From: Lachnospiraceae bacterium
GTDB taxonomy: Bacteria; Bacillota_A; Clostridia; Lachnospirales; Lachnospiraceae
Assembly (NCBI GenBank): GCA_017958935.1
Contig: JAGDBR010000286.1
Location: 1 to 13,615 of the forward strand
Length of the DNA: 13,615 nt
Direction of reading: 5' to 3'
Below the pieces are notes generated by a model. It was not told the origin of the DNA and did no database searches. It saw only the letters and a program-made list of their open reading frames with translations. Below are positions 6,796 to 12,580 of the stretch, one piece after another (positions within the stretch are counted from its first letter, which is position 1; each line of letters starts with the position of its first letter). The translations under genes and the position numbers were made by a program.

Positions 6796-6813
6796 GACTG
6801 TGCCCTCCTCTGT

Positions 6814-7323
6814 TTATGATTTCTTCGGTGCCAACACGATGCTCATGTTGCGCCCTTCCATCTTCGCCGGCTTGTCGACCGTGGCGATGTCCGCAAGGGT
6901 CTGCGCAAACTCGTCAAGCACGCCCTTCGTCGTGTTCACGTGGGCCATTTCACGGCCGCGGAAACGCAGGGTGACTTTGACGCGGTTGCCCTTTTCCAGG
7001 AACTTGCGCGCGTTATTGGACTTGGTGTTCAGATCGTTCGTATCGATGTTCGGGGAGAAACGGATCTCCTTCACTTCGACGGTCCGCTGTTTCTTCTTGG
7101 CGTCGCGCTCTTTGCGCGCCTGCTCATAGCGGTACTTGCTGTAATCCATGATCCGGCACACCGGCGGCTTGGCCTGCGGTGCGATCAGGATCAGGTCCAG
7201 TTCCGCATTCATGGCGATCTTCAGCGCTTCTGCGGAACTCATGATGCCGAGCTGCTGACCGTCCTGGGAGATGACGCGAACTTCATTCTCGCGGATCTGG
7301 TCGTTCATCAATAGTTCGTTAAT
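6814..7323 (-). CDS. infC: Translation initiation factor IF-3, apparent AUU start codon
   Basis: This 169-residue protein contains the two IF-3 domains. The N-terminal domain begins around NDQIRENEVRVI and includes KPPVCRIMDYSKYRYEQ. A lysine-rich linker (ARKERDAKKKQRT) joins it to the C-terminal domain with VEVKEIRFSPNID and LRFRGREMAH. IF-3 binds the 30S subunit, keeps subunits apart and checks start codons. The start is chosen as ATT at 7323-7321. A strong AAAGGAG (7337-7331) lies exactly seven bases before it, and the frame then reads I-N-E-L-L-M-N-D-Q. The nearest ATG (7308) would be 22 bases from that site, and the upstream in-frame ATGs at 7410 and 7377 have no ribosome binding site and run through the attenuator. 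A rare start codon is known for infC in other bacteria, where IF-3 discriminates against it and so limits its own synthesis. Confidence 0.93.
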   Translation of the reverse strand: MNELLMNDQIRENEVRVISQDGQQLGIMSSAEALKIAMNAELDLILIAPQAKPPVCRIMDYSKYRYEQARKERDAKKKQRTVEVKEIRFSPNIDTNDLNTKSNNARKFLEKGNRVKVTLRFRGREMAHVNTTKGVLDEFAQTLADIATVDKPAKMEGRNMSIVLAPKKS

Positions 7324-7516
7324 AGCCGTACTCCTTTCTGACGATGCAAATGATCTGATCTGAAGAGCAATTTCCATAAAAAAGCGGACGCCTGCAGCAG
7401 GCGTCCACATATCAACGAAACGGCACTTGGGGCCGTCTTTTGATCTTTTTTACCCGAGTCACAGCGCATCGCGCGTGCTGAGGTGAGAGTGGAAACTCTG
7501 CTTGCTCTTTTACAAC
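7324..7516 (-). ncRNA. infC operon leader RNA, L20-leader type
   Basis: The leader is about 190 bases, from the predicted start to the infC ribosome binding site. In order it holds a hairpin AGAGU-UUCC-ACUCU (7499-7486), a structured segment containing CUCACCUCAGC and GCUGUGACUCGGGU, a small stem ACGGC/GCCGU, and the terminator at 7378-7406. The position in front of infC-rpmI-rplT and the UCACCU/GACUCGGGU segments fit the Firmicutes L20 leader, in which L20 binding favours termination. The class assignment is from memory of the family; a covariance search with the Rfam L20 leader model would settle it. Confidence 0.72.
7378..7406 (-). terminator. Attenuator terminator in the infC leader
   Basis: GGACGCCTG (7386-7394 on the plus strand) and CAGGCGTCC (7398-7406) form a perfect 9-bp stem with a 3-base loop. 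On the minus strand GC and then six T (7383-7378) follow. It lies 55 bases before the infC start codon, between promoter and gene, so it can only act as a conditional terminator of the operon. Confidence 0.85.
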
Positions 7517-7522
7517 ATTGGT

Positions 7523-7551
7523 ACTATAGCACTCCGGGCGCTTCTTGTCAA
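7523..7551 (-). promoter_or_regulatory. Sigma-A promoter of the infC-rpmI-rplT operon
   Basis: On the minus strand consensus TTGACA (7551-7546) is followed after 17 bases by TATAGT (7528-7523), with a TGC extension in front. Predicted start is near 7516. This is one of the strongest promoters in the window, as expected for ribosomal protein genes. Confidence 0.85.
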
Positions 7552-7565
7552 ATGGTTTTTCGCCG

Positions 7566-7590
7566 AAAAACAAGGAAATTTGCGCCTTGT
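7566..7590 (-). terminator. Possible weak terminator after thrS
   Basis: On the minus strand ACAAGG (7590-7585) can pair with CCTTGT (7575-7570) around a 9-base loop, followed by TTTT. A second short AT-rich inverted repeat, GTTTTTC/GAAAAAC, follows at once. The stem is short, so termination may be leaky and thrS transcripts could continue into the infC promoter region. Confidence 0.4.
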
Positions 7591-7594
7591 GCCG

Positions 7595-9523
7595 TCAGTC
7601 CTTCTTCGCCTCCCGGATGACCTTCGAAGCGATCTCTTCCTTCAGCGCGGCCAGGAACGCATCCAGCGGCTTCGCGCCTTCGTCGCCCGCGGCGCGCGAC
7701 CGGACGGACACGAGGCCTTCCGCCGCTTCCTTCTCGCAGACGATCAGCATGTACGGGATCTTCTTCATCTGGGCTTCGCGGATCTTATAGCCGATCTTTT
7801 CGGAGCGCAGGTCGGTCTCGGCGCGCACGCCCGCCTGATCCAGCGCTTCCGCGACGGATTTCGCGTATTCCTCGTACTTGTCCGAGATTGGGAGCACCTT
7901 GACCTGCACCGGCGCAAGCCAGGTCGGGAAAGCGCCCGCGAAGTGCTCGGTCAGGATGCCGATGAAGCGCTCGATCGAGCCGAAGACGACCCGGTGGATC
8001 ATGATCGGGCGGTGCTTCTTGCCGTCCTCGCCCATGTATTCCAGTTCGAAGCGCTGCGGCAGCTGGAAGTCGAGCTGGATCGTCGCGCACTGCCATTCGC
8101 GGCCCAGGCAGTCCACGAGATGGAAGTCGATCTTCGGACCGTAGAACGCGCCGTCGCCTTCATTGACCGTATACGGCAGGCCCAGCGCCTCCAGCGCGTC
8201 CCTCAGGCCGTTCTCGGCGGCCTCCCACTCTTCGTCCGTGCCCATGGAATCCTCGGGGCGCGTCGACAGTTCGACGCCGTAGGTGAAGCCGAACAGCTTG
8301 TACATGCCGTCGATGATCTCGACGATCCTGCGGACTTCATCCTTGATCTGATCCTTCGTGATGTAGGTATGCGCGTCGTCCTGGGTGAAGCAGCGCACGC
8401 GCATCAAGCCGTGCAGCTGCCCGGACTTCTCGTTCCGGTGCACGATGCCCGGCTCCGCGAGGCGAAGCGGCAGGTCCCTGTAGGACCGCGGCTCGCTCTT
8501 GTAGACGAGGATGCTGCCGGGGCAGTTCATCGGCTTGATCGCGAACTCGCCGTCTTCGGTCGAGAGCGTGAACATGTCGTCATGGTAATGCTCCCAGTGG
8601 CCGGAGGTCTCCCAGAGCACGCGGTTCAGGATGATCGGCGTGGAGATCTCGACGTAGCCGGCCTTCCGGTGGACGTTCCGCCAGTGCTCCATCAGCGTGT
8701 TCTTCAGGATCACGCCGTGCGGCAGGAAGAACGGCATGCCCGGGCCGTAGTCCGAGAGCATGAACAGATCCAGCTCGCGGCCGAGCTTCCGGTGGTCGCG
8801 CTTCTTCGCTTCCTCGATCCTCGTGATGTACGCGTCGAGATCTTCCTTGTTCGCGAACGCCGTCGCGTAGATGCGGGTCAGCATCTTGTTCTTCTCGGAG
8901 CCGCGCCAGTACGCGCCCGCGATGTTCAAAAGCTTATAGGCCTTCCCAACCCCCTTCGTGGACATCAGGTGCGGGCCCGCGCACAGATCCGTGAACTCGC
9001 CCTGGCGGTAGAAGCTGATCGGCTCGCCTTCCGGCAGGTCCTCGATGAGCTCCACCTTGTAGGGCTCGTCCTTTTCCTTCATCAGCGCGATCGCTTCTTC
9101 GCGCGGCAGCTCGAACCGCTCGATCGGGAAGTCTTCCTTCACGATCCTGCGCATCTCCTCCTCGATCTTCGGCAGATCCTCCTGCGTGATCGGGGTCTCA
9201 AAATCGATATCGTAGTAGAAACCGTCGGCAATGGACGGGCCGATCGCGAGCTTCGCGGACGGCCAGAGCCTTTTGACGGCCTGCGCCATGACGTGGGACG
9301 CCGAATGCCGAAGCGTCGAGAGCCCGCCCTCCGGATCGCGCGCGGTCAGGATGCTCAGTTCGCAGTCGCTGTCGATGACCGTGCGAAGATCCGCGACCTC
9401 ACCGTTTAACAGGCCCGCGCACGCAACACGCGCCAGCCCTTCGGAAATGTCCTTCGCGATGCCGATGACGGACATCGGGTTCCCGTACTCCTTCACGGAG
9501 CCGTCCTTCAGTGTGACTTTCAT
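7595..9523 (-). CDS. thrS: Threonyl-tRNA synthetase
   Basis: This 642-residue class II synthetase charges tRNA-Thr in the cytoplasm and has the full family layout. An N-terminal TGS domain (about 1-62) is followed by the editing/SAD domain with the HxxxH pair H73 and H77 in RHSASH. Its second half has C181 and H185 in CAGPH, a site that clears mischarged Ser. The catalytic core carries the zinc ligands C334 (MNCPG), H385 (DDAH) and H510 (MIHR). Motif 2 is around RNEKSGQLHGLMRVR (363-377) and motif 3 around GSIERFIGIL (515-524). The C-terminal anticodon-binding domain starts near 536. ATG 9523 has GGAGG six bases upstream. The length is normal and nothing is missing. Expression is controlled by the T-box leader upstream. 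Confidence 0.98.
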   Translation of the reverse strand: MKVTLKDGSVKEYGNPMSVIGIAKDISEGLARVACAGLLNGEVADLRTVIDSDCELSILTARDPEGGLSTLRHSASHVMAQAVKRLWPSAKLAIGPSIADGFYYDIDFETPITQEDLPKIEEEMRRIVKEDFPIERFELPREEAIALMKEKDEPYKVELIEDLPEGEPISFYRQGEFTDLCAGPHLMSTKGVGKAYKLLNIAGAYWRGSEKNKMLTRIYATAFANKEDLDAYITRIEEAKKRDHRKLGRELDLFMLSDYGPGMPFFLPHGVILKNTLMEHWRNVHRKAGYVEISTPIILNRVLWETSGHWEHYHDDMFTLSTEDGEFAIKPMNCPGSILVYKSEPRSYRDLPLRLAEPGIVHRNEKSGQLHGLMRVRCFTQDDAHTYITKDQIKDEVRRIVEIIDGMYKLFGFTYGVELSTRPEDSMGTDEEWEAAENGLRDALEALGLPYTVNEGDGAFYGPKIDFHLVDCLGREWQCATIQLDFQLPQRFELEYMGEDGKKHRPIMIHRVVFGSIERFIGILTEHFAGAFPTWLAPVQVKVLPISDKYEEYAKSVAEALDQAGVRAETDLRSEKIGYKIREAQMKKIPYMLIVCEKEAAEGLVSVRSRAAGDEGAKPLDAFLAALKEEIASKVIREAKKD

Positions 9524-9534
9524 TTCTTTCCTCC

Positions 9535-9784
9535 CGCAAATGGAAAACGCCCCTTTCCGGACGTTTCCGTCTTAGAAAGGGGCGTGAATTCACGCGGTTC
9601 CACCCTTTTTCGAAAGCCCCGGTCTTCCGGCGGCTTTCCTCGTTTCATCTTTTACGGAATGACCCGGGCCGTATTAGGGCCGCTCCGAGGTGGTCTTCGC
9701 GCGCCGTCCGCTTAGGATGCTTCTCACCGCCCATCCCTCGCTGTAAGCCTCGTGGCGCGTTACTGTCCTCATCAACGCTTTACC
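9535..9784 (-). ncRNA. T-box leader controlling thrS (tRNA-Thr responsive)
   Basis: The conserved T-box motif AGGGTGGAACCGCG lies at 9606-9593, followed by a terminator. Upstream, Stem I features can be read on the minus strand: AGTAA after the 5' end, an AG-bulge region (AGCGAGGG), a GGTGAGA loop segment, and then GAAGACCACCTCGGAG. In that last segment ACC (9694-9692), directly before ACCTC, is the likely specifier codon and encodes Thr, matching the gene. Uncharged tRNA-Thr would pair with the specifier and the T-box bulge, stabilise the antiterminator and allow thrS transcription. The 5' end is estimated from the promoter. This accounts for the 339-base stretch between thrS and the isomerase gene. 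Confidence 0.93.
9543..9584 (-). terminator. T-box terminator hairpin
   Basis: On the minus strand CGCCCCTTTC (9584-9575) pairs perfectly with GAAAGGGGCG (9557-9548) around a 17-base loop, followed by TTTT. Its 5' arm begins only nine bases after the T-box antiterminator motif, the arrangement expected for mutually exclusive structures. It ends about 20 bases before the thrS ATG. Confidence 0.9.
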
Positions 9785-9790
9785 TGTGAG

Positions 9791-9819
9791 AATATAGCAC
9801 TTTACAAACGTTTTGTAAA
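9791..9819 (-). promoter_or_regulatory. Promoter of the thrS T-box leader
   Basis: On the minus strand TTTACA (9819-9814) lies 17 bases before TATATT (9796-9791), with a TGC extension. Transcription should start near 9784. The -35 and most of the spacer lie within the perfect inverted repeat 9800-9820. Confidence 0.7.
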
Positions 9820-9820
9820 G
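9800..9820. repeat. Perfect inverted repeat over the thrS promoter (candidate operator)
   Basis: CTTTACAAA (9800-9808) and TTTGTAAAG (9812-9820) are exact inverted arms around CGT. The element covers the -35 hexamer and most of the spacer of the thrS promoter, so a dimeric protein bound here would block RNA polymerase. It could instead form a weak AT-rich hairpin at the end of the isomerase transcript, but there is no T-run after it. No regulator is named by the sequence. Confidence 0.45.
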
Positions 9821-9862
9821 CGGTTTCTGCGCTTTTCGCCGGTCTTGGGATACGCAGGGCGC

Positions 9863-10339
9863 TCACTCCACGCGGATCGTCCTGATCCGCTGGTCCTTCC
9901 GCGGTTTGTCGCGGAAGTCGCGCTTCACGGACACGATCTTGTCCGCCGTCTCGATCCCTTCGGTGACCTTGCCGAACGCCGCGTACTGGCCGTCCAGATG
10001 CGGGGCGTCGGCCACCATGATGAAGAACTGCGAGCCTGCCGAATCCGGGTCCATCGAGCGCGCCATCGACAGCACGCCGCGTGTGTGCTTCAGGTCGTTC
10101 GGAAACCCGTTCGCCGCGAACTCGCCCTTGATCGTATAACCGGGGCCGCCGTAGCCCATGCCCTCCGGATCGCCGCCCTGGATCATGAAGCCCGGGATCA
10201 CGCGGTGGAAGATCAGGCCGTCGTAGAAGCCCGAATTTGCCAGTTTTTCGAAGTTCGCGACCGTAACGGGGCATTTGTCGTCGTAAAGCTCGCCGGCCAT
10301 GAAATCGCCGTTTTCCATTGTGAGAACGAATGTTTTCAT
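9863..10339 (-). CDS. Cyclophilin-type peptidyl-prolyl cis-trans isomerase
   Basis: This 158-residue single-domain cyclophilin should catalyse proline isomerisation during protein folding. The active-site signature FHRVIPGFMIQGGDP (44-58) holds the catalytic R46, with F51 and Q54. GVLSMAR (88-94) and SAGSQFFIM (100-108) follow, then HLDGQYAAFGKV (114-125), all in the usual order. There is no signal peptide, so it is cytoplasmic. The start lies three bases after the apt stop codon. The purine-rich end of apt (GGGGAAG) supplies the ribosome binding site, so the two genes are co-transcribed. No terminator is visible in the 40 bases between its stop and the thrS promoter, so some transcripts may run on into the T-box leader. 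Confidence 0.95.
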   Translation of the reverse strand: MKTFVLTMENGDFMAGELYDDKCPVTVANFEKLANSGFYDGLIFHRVIPGFMIQGGDPEGMGYGGPGYTIKGEFAANGFPNDLKHTRGVLSMARSMDPDSAGSQFFIMVADAPHLDGQYAAFGKVTEGIETADKIVSVKRDFRDKPRKDQRIRTIRVE

Positions 10340-10342
10340 CGT

Positions 10343-10867
10343 TTACTTCCCCTCGTACTGAATGACGGTGCCGACCTCGTAGTCCTTCAGGACCTCGCGG
10401 CCGTTCAGCCCCTTCAGCTCAATGACGAACAGGCACATCGCCACTTCGCCGCCGAGCTTTTCCACAAGCTCGCAGGCAGCTTTCGCGGAGCCGCCCGTCG
10501 CGATCAGGTCGTCGACGACGACGAGCCGCATGCCCGGCTTCACGTCATCCTTGTGCATTTCGATCGTCGCGGTACCGTACTCCAGGTCATAGGTCACGGC
10601 TTCCGTCTCGCGCGGCAGCTTGCCCTTCTTCCGGCACAGCAGCAGCGGCTTGTGATTCCGGTACGCCAGCGGCGCACCGAAAATGAACCCGCGGGATTCG
10701 ATGCCCACGAAGCCGTCGTAATCCACGCCGATCAGCAGCTTCTGGAGCTCGTCGACCGCCAGCGACAGGCCGTCGGCGTCGCCGATCACGGACGTGATGT
10801 CGCGGAACATGATGCCTTCCACCGGAAAGTCCGGGATCGTCAGGACGTAATCCTCTAATTTTTTCAT
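10343..10867 (-). CDS. apt: Adenine phosphoribosyltransferase
   Basis: This 174-residue type I phosphoribosyltransferase converts adenine and PRPP to AMP for purine salvage. Family features are IPDFPVEGIMFRDIT near the N-terminus (11-25), GIESRGFIFGAPLA (55-68) and RKKGKLPRET (79-88). The PRPP-binding loop is VVVDDLIATGGSAKA (116-130) with the adjacent acidic pair D119-D120. I chose ATG 10867 because GGAGG lies eight bases upstream and the protein then starts like known Apt proteins. An in-frame TTG at 10912 would add 15 unrelated residues and has no ribosome binding site. It heads a two-gene unit with the isomerase and has its own promoter at 10964-10991. Confidence 0.96.
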   Translation of the reverse strand: MKKLEDYVLTIPDFPVEGIMFRDITSVIGDADGLSLAVDELQKLLIGVDYDGFVGIESRGFIFGAPLAYRNHKPLLLCRKKGKLPRETEAVTYDLEYGTATIEMHKDDVKPGMRLVVVDDLIATGGSAKAACELVEKLGGEVAMCLFVIELKGLNGREVLKDYEVGTVIQYEGK

Positions 10868-10896
10868 TGGAAAAACCTCCGGGATGATGCTATAAT
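10867..10896 (+). promoter_or_regulatory. Candidate rightward promoter for the 75-residue protein
   Basis: The plus strand has TTGGAA (10867-10872), 18 bases, then TATAAT (10891-10896) with the TGC extension (TGCTATAAT). The start would be near 10903, giving a leader of about 115 bases before the ATG at 11019. The -35 overlaps the apt start codon. A weaker -10-like TATATC lies closer to the gene near 11002, so the true promoter is not certain. Confidence 0.5.
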
Positions 10897-10925
10897 GAAG
10901 TCCGGGCCGCAAACGGGCCGACAGA

Positions 10926-10953
10926 GGGGCGGACGCCTCTTCGTCCGGACCCC
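10926..10953. repeat. GC-rich hairpin shared by the two divergent leaders
   Basis: CGGACG (10930-10935) pairs with CGTCCG (10942-10947) around a 6-base loop, extended by GGGG (10926-10929) and CCCC (10950-10953) across a 2-base bulge. It lies between the predicted leftward start (about 10957) and the predicted rightward start (about 10903), so both RNAs would carry it. No T-run follows on either side. Confidence 0.5.
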
Positions 10954-10963
10954 CGCCACTAAC

Positions 10964-10991
10964 ATTATACCCGAAAACACCTTCAAATCAA
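10964..10991 (-). promoter_or_regulatory. Promoter of the apt-isomerase operon
   Basis: On the minus strand TTGATT (10991-10986) is followed after 16 bases by perfect TATAAT (10969-10964). Predicted start is near 10957, giving a GC-rich leader of about 90 bases that contains the hairpin at 10926-10953. Confidence 0.7.
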
Positions 10992-11018
10992 TTCTTTTTC
11001 GGTATATCGGAGACAAAA

Positions 11019-11246
11019 ATGCGCACAGAACCCTTTACCATGGAACGAAACGTCCTGAACGTCGGCGACGTCGTCGCTGTCACGGAAGGCAAACTTCCCC
11101 GCGCCTACTACTATACGGCAGAACCTGCCGCCGCGATGTCGAAGAACTTCGCACCGAACGAGCGCATCCGATCCGCTTGCGGCACGGTCGTCAGAAAGGA
11201 GCTGGAAGGCAGCACCTATACGGTCTGGATCGAATTTGATGAATGA
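11019..11246 (+). CDS. Small conserved-looking hypothetical protein, 75 residues
   Basis: I do not recognise this protein. It is preceded by GGAG with six bases to the ATG and followed within five bases by a strong terminator, so it looks like a real single-gene unit. Predicted beta strands dominate (NVLNVGDVVAVTEG, RAYYYT, CGTVVRKE, TYTVWIEFDE) with one short helical stretch (AAAMSKNF). The spacing GDVV to GTVV to YTVWIEF suggests a small SH3-like or KOW-like barrel, which is inference only. It has no membrane segment and no signal, and two acidic residues at the C-terminus. The 88-residue open frame on the opposite strand is a shadow. It is divergent from apt. Confidence 0.75.
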   Translation: MRTEPFTMERNVLNVGDVVAVTEGKLPRAYYYTAEPAAAMSKNFAPNERIRSACGTVVRKELEGSTYTVWIEFDE

Positions 11247-11250
11247 CAAA

Positions 11251-11282
11251 AAAGAGGCCGGTCCGCAAAGACCGGTCTCTTT
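11251..11282. terminator. Bidirectional terminator between the 75-residue gene and the condensation-like gene
   Basis: AAAGAG and CCGGTC (11251-11263) pair with GACCGG and CTCTTT (11270-11282) around CGCAAA, with one G-U position in the middle. On the plus strand it follows the stop codon at 11246 and ends in TTTT. On the minus strand it is followed by TTTTTTG and ends the UxaA/condensation-like transcript. The minus-strand stop codon (11284-11282) touches the stem. Confidence 0.85.
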
Positions 11283-12562
11283 TAAAACGGCAGTTCCATG
11301 CGCGGATAACGCGCCTCGTCCAGGTTCAGTACGTCGTAGTTGAGCCCGTTCTCACGGAGCTGTCTGATAAACAGCAGGAAGGGATCCGGTTCATTGAAAT
11401 ACTGGATGAAGTTGATGAAGAAGTATCCGTTCACCGCGCTCATCTCCACGATCAGCGGAACGTGAACGGACGGCAGCGCCGTCGACGGCAAGGCTTCGTA
11501 CTCCTGCACATACCGCTCTGCATCCCCGAGGCTTGCTTTCCCGACGTAGCTGACAACGGCTGTCACACAGCGCGAAAGTGCCTTCATCCTCCCGGCGCAG
11601 TACGCTCTTCTCTCCTCCGGGCTCTCCATTTTCTCCAGCCGCCCGACCAGTTCCTGATACTCCCTGATCTCCCGCAGCACCATGTCGTCGTCCGACTGCA
11701 GCGCCACCATGCCGCGGAAGCACGTCGCCTGCGTGCCGAACGGAAGCGTGCGGATCTTATCCATGAACGGCAGTCTGACGTCGCCCACCAGGCTTTGGTG
11801 CGCAAGAGGCGCTTTCAGCGCCCGTCTCTGGTTCACGCACATCGCAATGACGGCAGGATCGGCGCCGTCCGGACGGAAGGCGTCAACGGTCCTCGCAAGA
11901 AGCAAGGCCACGACCGACGCCGGGCTTCCGTCGTTCGAGATGTTGAACTGCATGAATTCTTTTTCCGGGATGCGGATGTTGTAAACGACGCTGTCCTGCG
12001 TCAGTCTGACGGTCCCCCCGTCCTCCAGCTGAAAGGCGGGTGCGCTCCATTTCCCGGCCCGGATCACCCGGTCGTCCGGCACGGGCTGCGCAGCCGGATC
12101 TTCCCACTCGTCCGGAGAAATGACGCTGTCCTTTAACCGGATGCCCTCCGCCGACAGCGGCTGTTCATAATAGGCGGAGCAGTAATAATACAGCAGCGTC
12201 TTGATGAGCGGGGCGATGCCGCCTCCGTCCGTCAGACCGTGGTACGCATCGATGTAAAGCCGGTTCTTCCAATAGGCGAAAGCCATCAGATGGCCCGACG
12301 TCTGTTCCGACCCCAGCGTGATCCGCTGCTTCGTGTTCAGCACTGGGACCGGCGCCGTGTTCTCCTCGAAGAAAACCGCTTCCGCGTCCGCACGAAGACG
12401 CACCCTGAAATAAGGGTACCGCTCCATCGCTTCATCGACAGCCTTTCTGAGGATCCTTCCGTCGACCATGTCCTTGAGCTTCATCGTCAGCCGGAACGTA
12501 TGCGGATCGGAAGCATCCGTCTCGTATACGGTCCTCAATTCCGAAAACAGTTTCCGTTTCAT
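11282..12562 (-). CDS. Condensation/alcohol-acetyltransferase-like protein (CoA-dependent acyltransferase fold)
   Basis: This 426-residue protein has the signature AYHGLTDGGGI (106-116). It is a variant of the HHxxxDG motif of NRPS condensation domains, WS/DGAT enzymes and alcohol acetyltransferases, with H108 as the likely catalytic base and D112-G113 as the structural pair. The first motif His is replaced by Tyr, as in some acetyltransferase branches. The N-terminal half has the expected layout of about 30 residues to LKDMVDGRILRKAVDEAMERYPYFRVRL, a typical first helix and strand of this fold. There are no carrier-protein or adenylation domains, so it is a free-standing enzyme acting on an unknown acyl donor and acceptor. 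It begins 18 bases after the UxaA-family stop codon, with a weak binding site, and is probably co-transcribed. A biochemical link to UxaA is not evident. Confidence 0.78.
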   Translation of the reverse strand: MKRKLFSELRTVYETDASDPHTFRLTMKLKDMVDGRILRKAVDEAMERYPYFRVRLRADAEAVFFEENTAPVPVLNTKQRITLGSEQTSGHLMAFAYWKNRLYIDAYHGLTDGGGIAPLIKTLLYYYCSAYYEQPLSAEGIRLKDSVISPDEWEDPAAQPVPDDRVIRAGKWSAPAFQLEDGGTVRLTQDSVVYNIRIPEKEFMQFNISNDGSPASVVALLLARTVDAFRPDGADPAVIAMCVNQRRALKAPLAHQSLVGDVRLPFMDKIRTLPFGTQATCFRGMVALQSDDDMVLREIREYQELVGRLEKMESPEERRAYCAGRMKALSRCVTAVVSYVGKASLGDAERYVQEYEALPSTALPSVHVPLIVEMSAVNGYFFINFIQYFNEPDPFLLFIRQLRENGLNYDVLNLDEARYPRMELPF

Positions 12563-12580
12563 CCTGTCCGTTCCCGCTTT

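Noticed and set aside
7324..7410. N-terminal extension of infC from ATG 7410
   Set aside because: It would translate the attenuator hairpin, has no ribosome binding site and adds residues unlike IF-3. The ATT at 7323 has an ideal binding site.
7502..9409. 635-residue open frame on the plus strand
   Set aside because: It is antisense to thrS, which is certain. The Arg/His/Asp-rich composition without domains is a GC shadow; it also begins inside the infC promoter and leader region.
9582..9595. 14-base palindrome GCGTGAATTCACGC
   Set aside because: It is the junction between the T-box antiterminator and the terminator arm. It is explained by the T-box structure rather than being a separate operator.
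9752..10858. 368-residue open frame on the plus strand
   Set aside because: It is antisense to the isomerase and apt genes, both of which have clear family motifs.
10868..10912. N-terminal extension of apt from TTG 10912
   Set aside because: It adds 15 residues absent from Apt proteins and has no binding site, whereas ATG 10867 has GGAGG at eight bases.
11243..12136. 297-residue open frame on the plus strand
   Set aside because: It is antisense to the condensation-like gene and starts within the terminator of the upstream gene; the composition is shadow-like.
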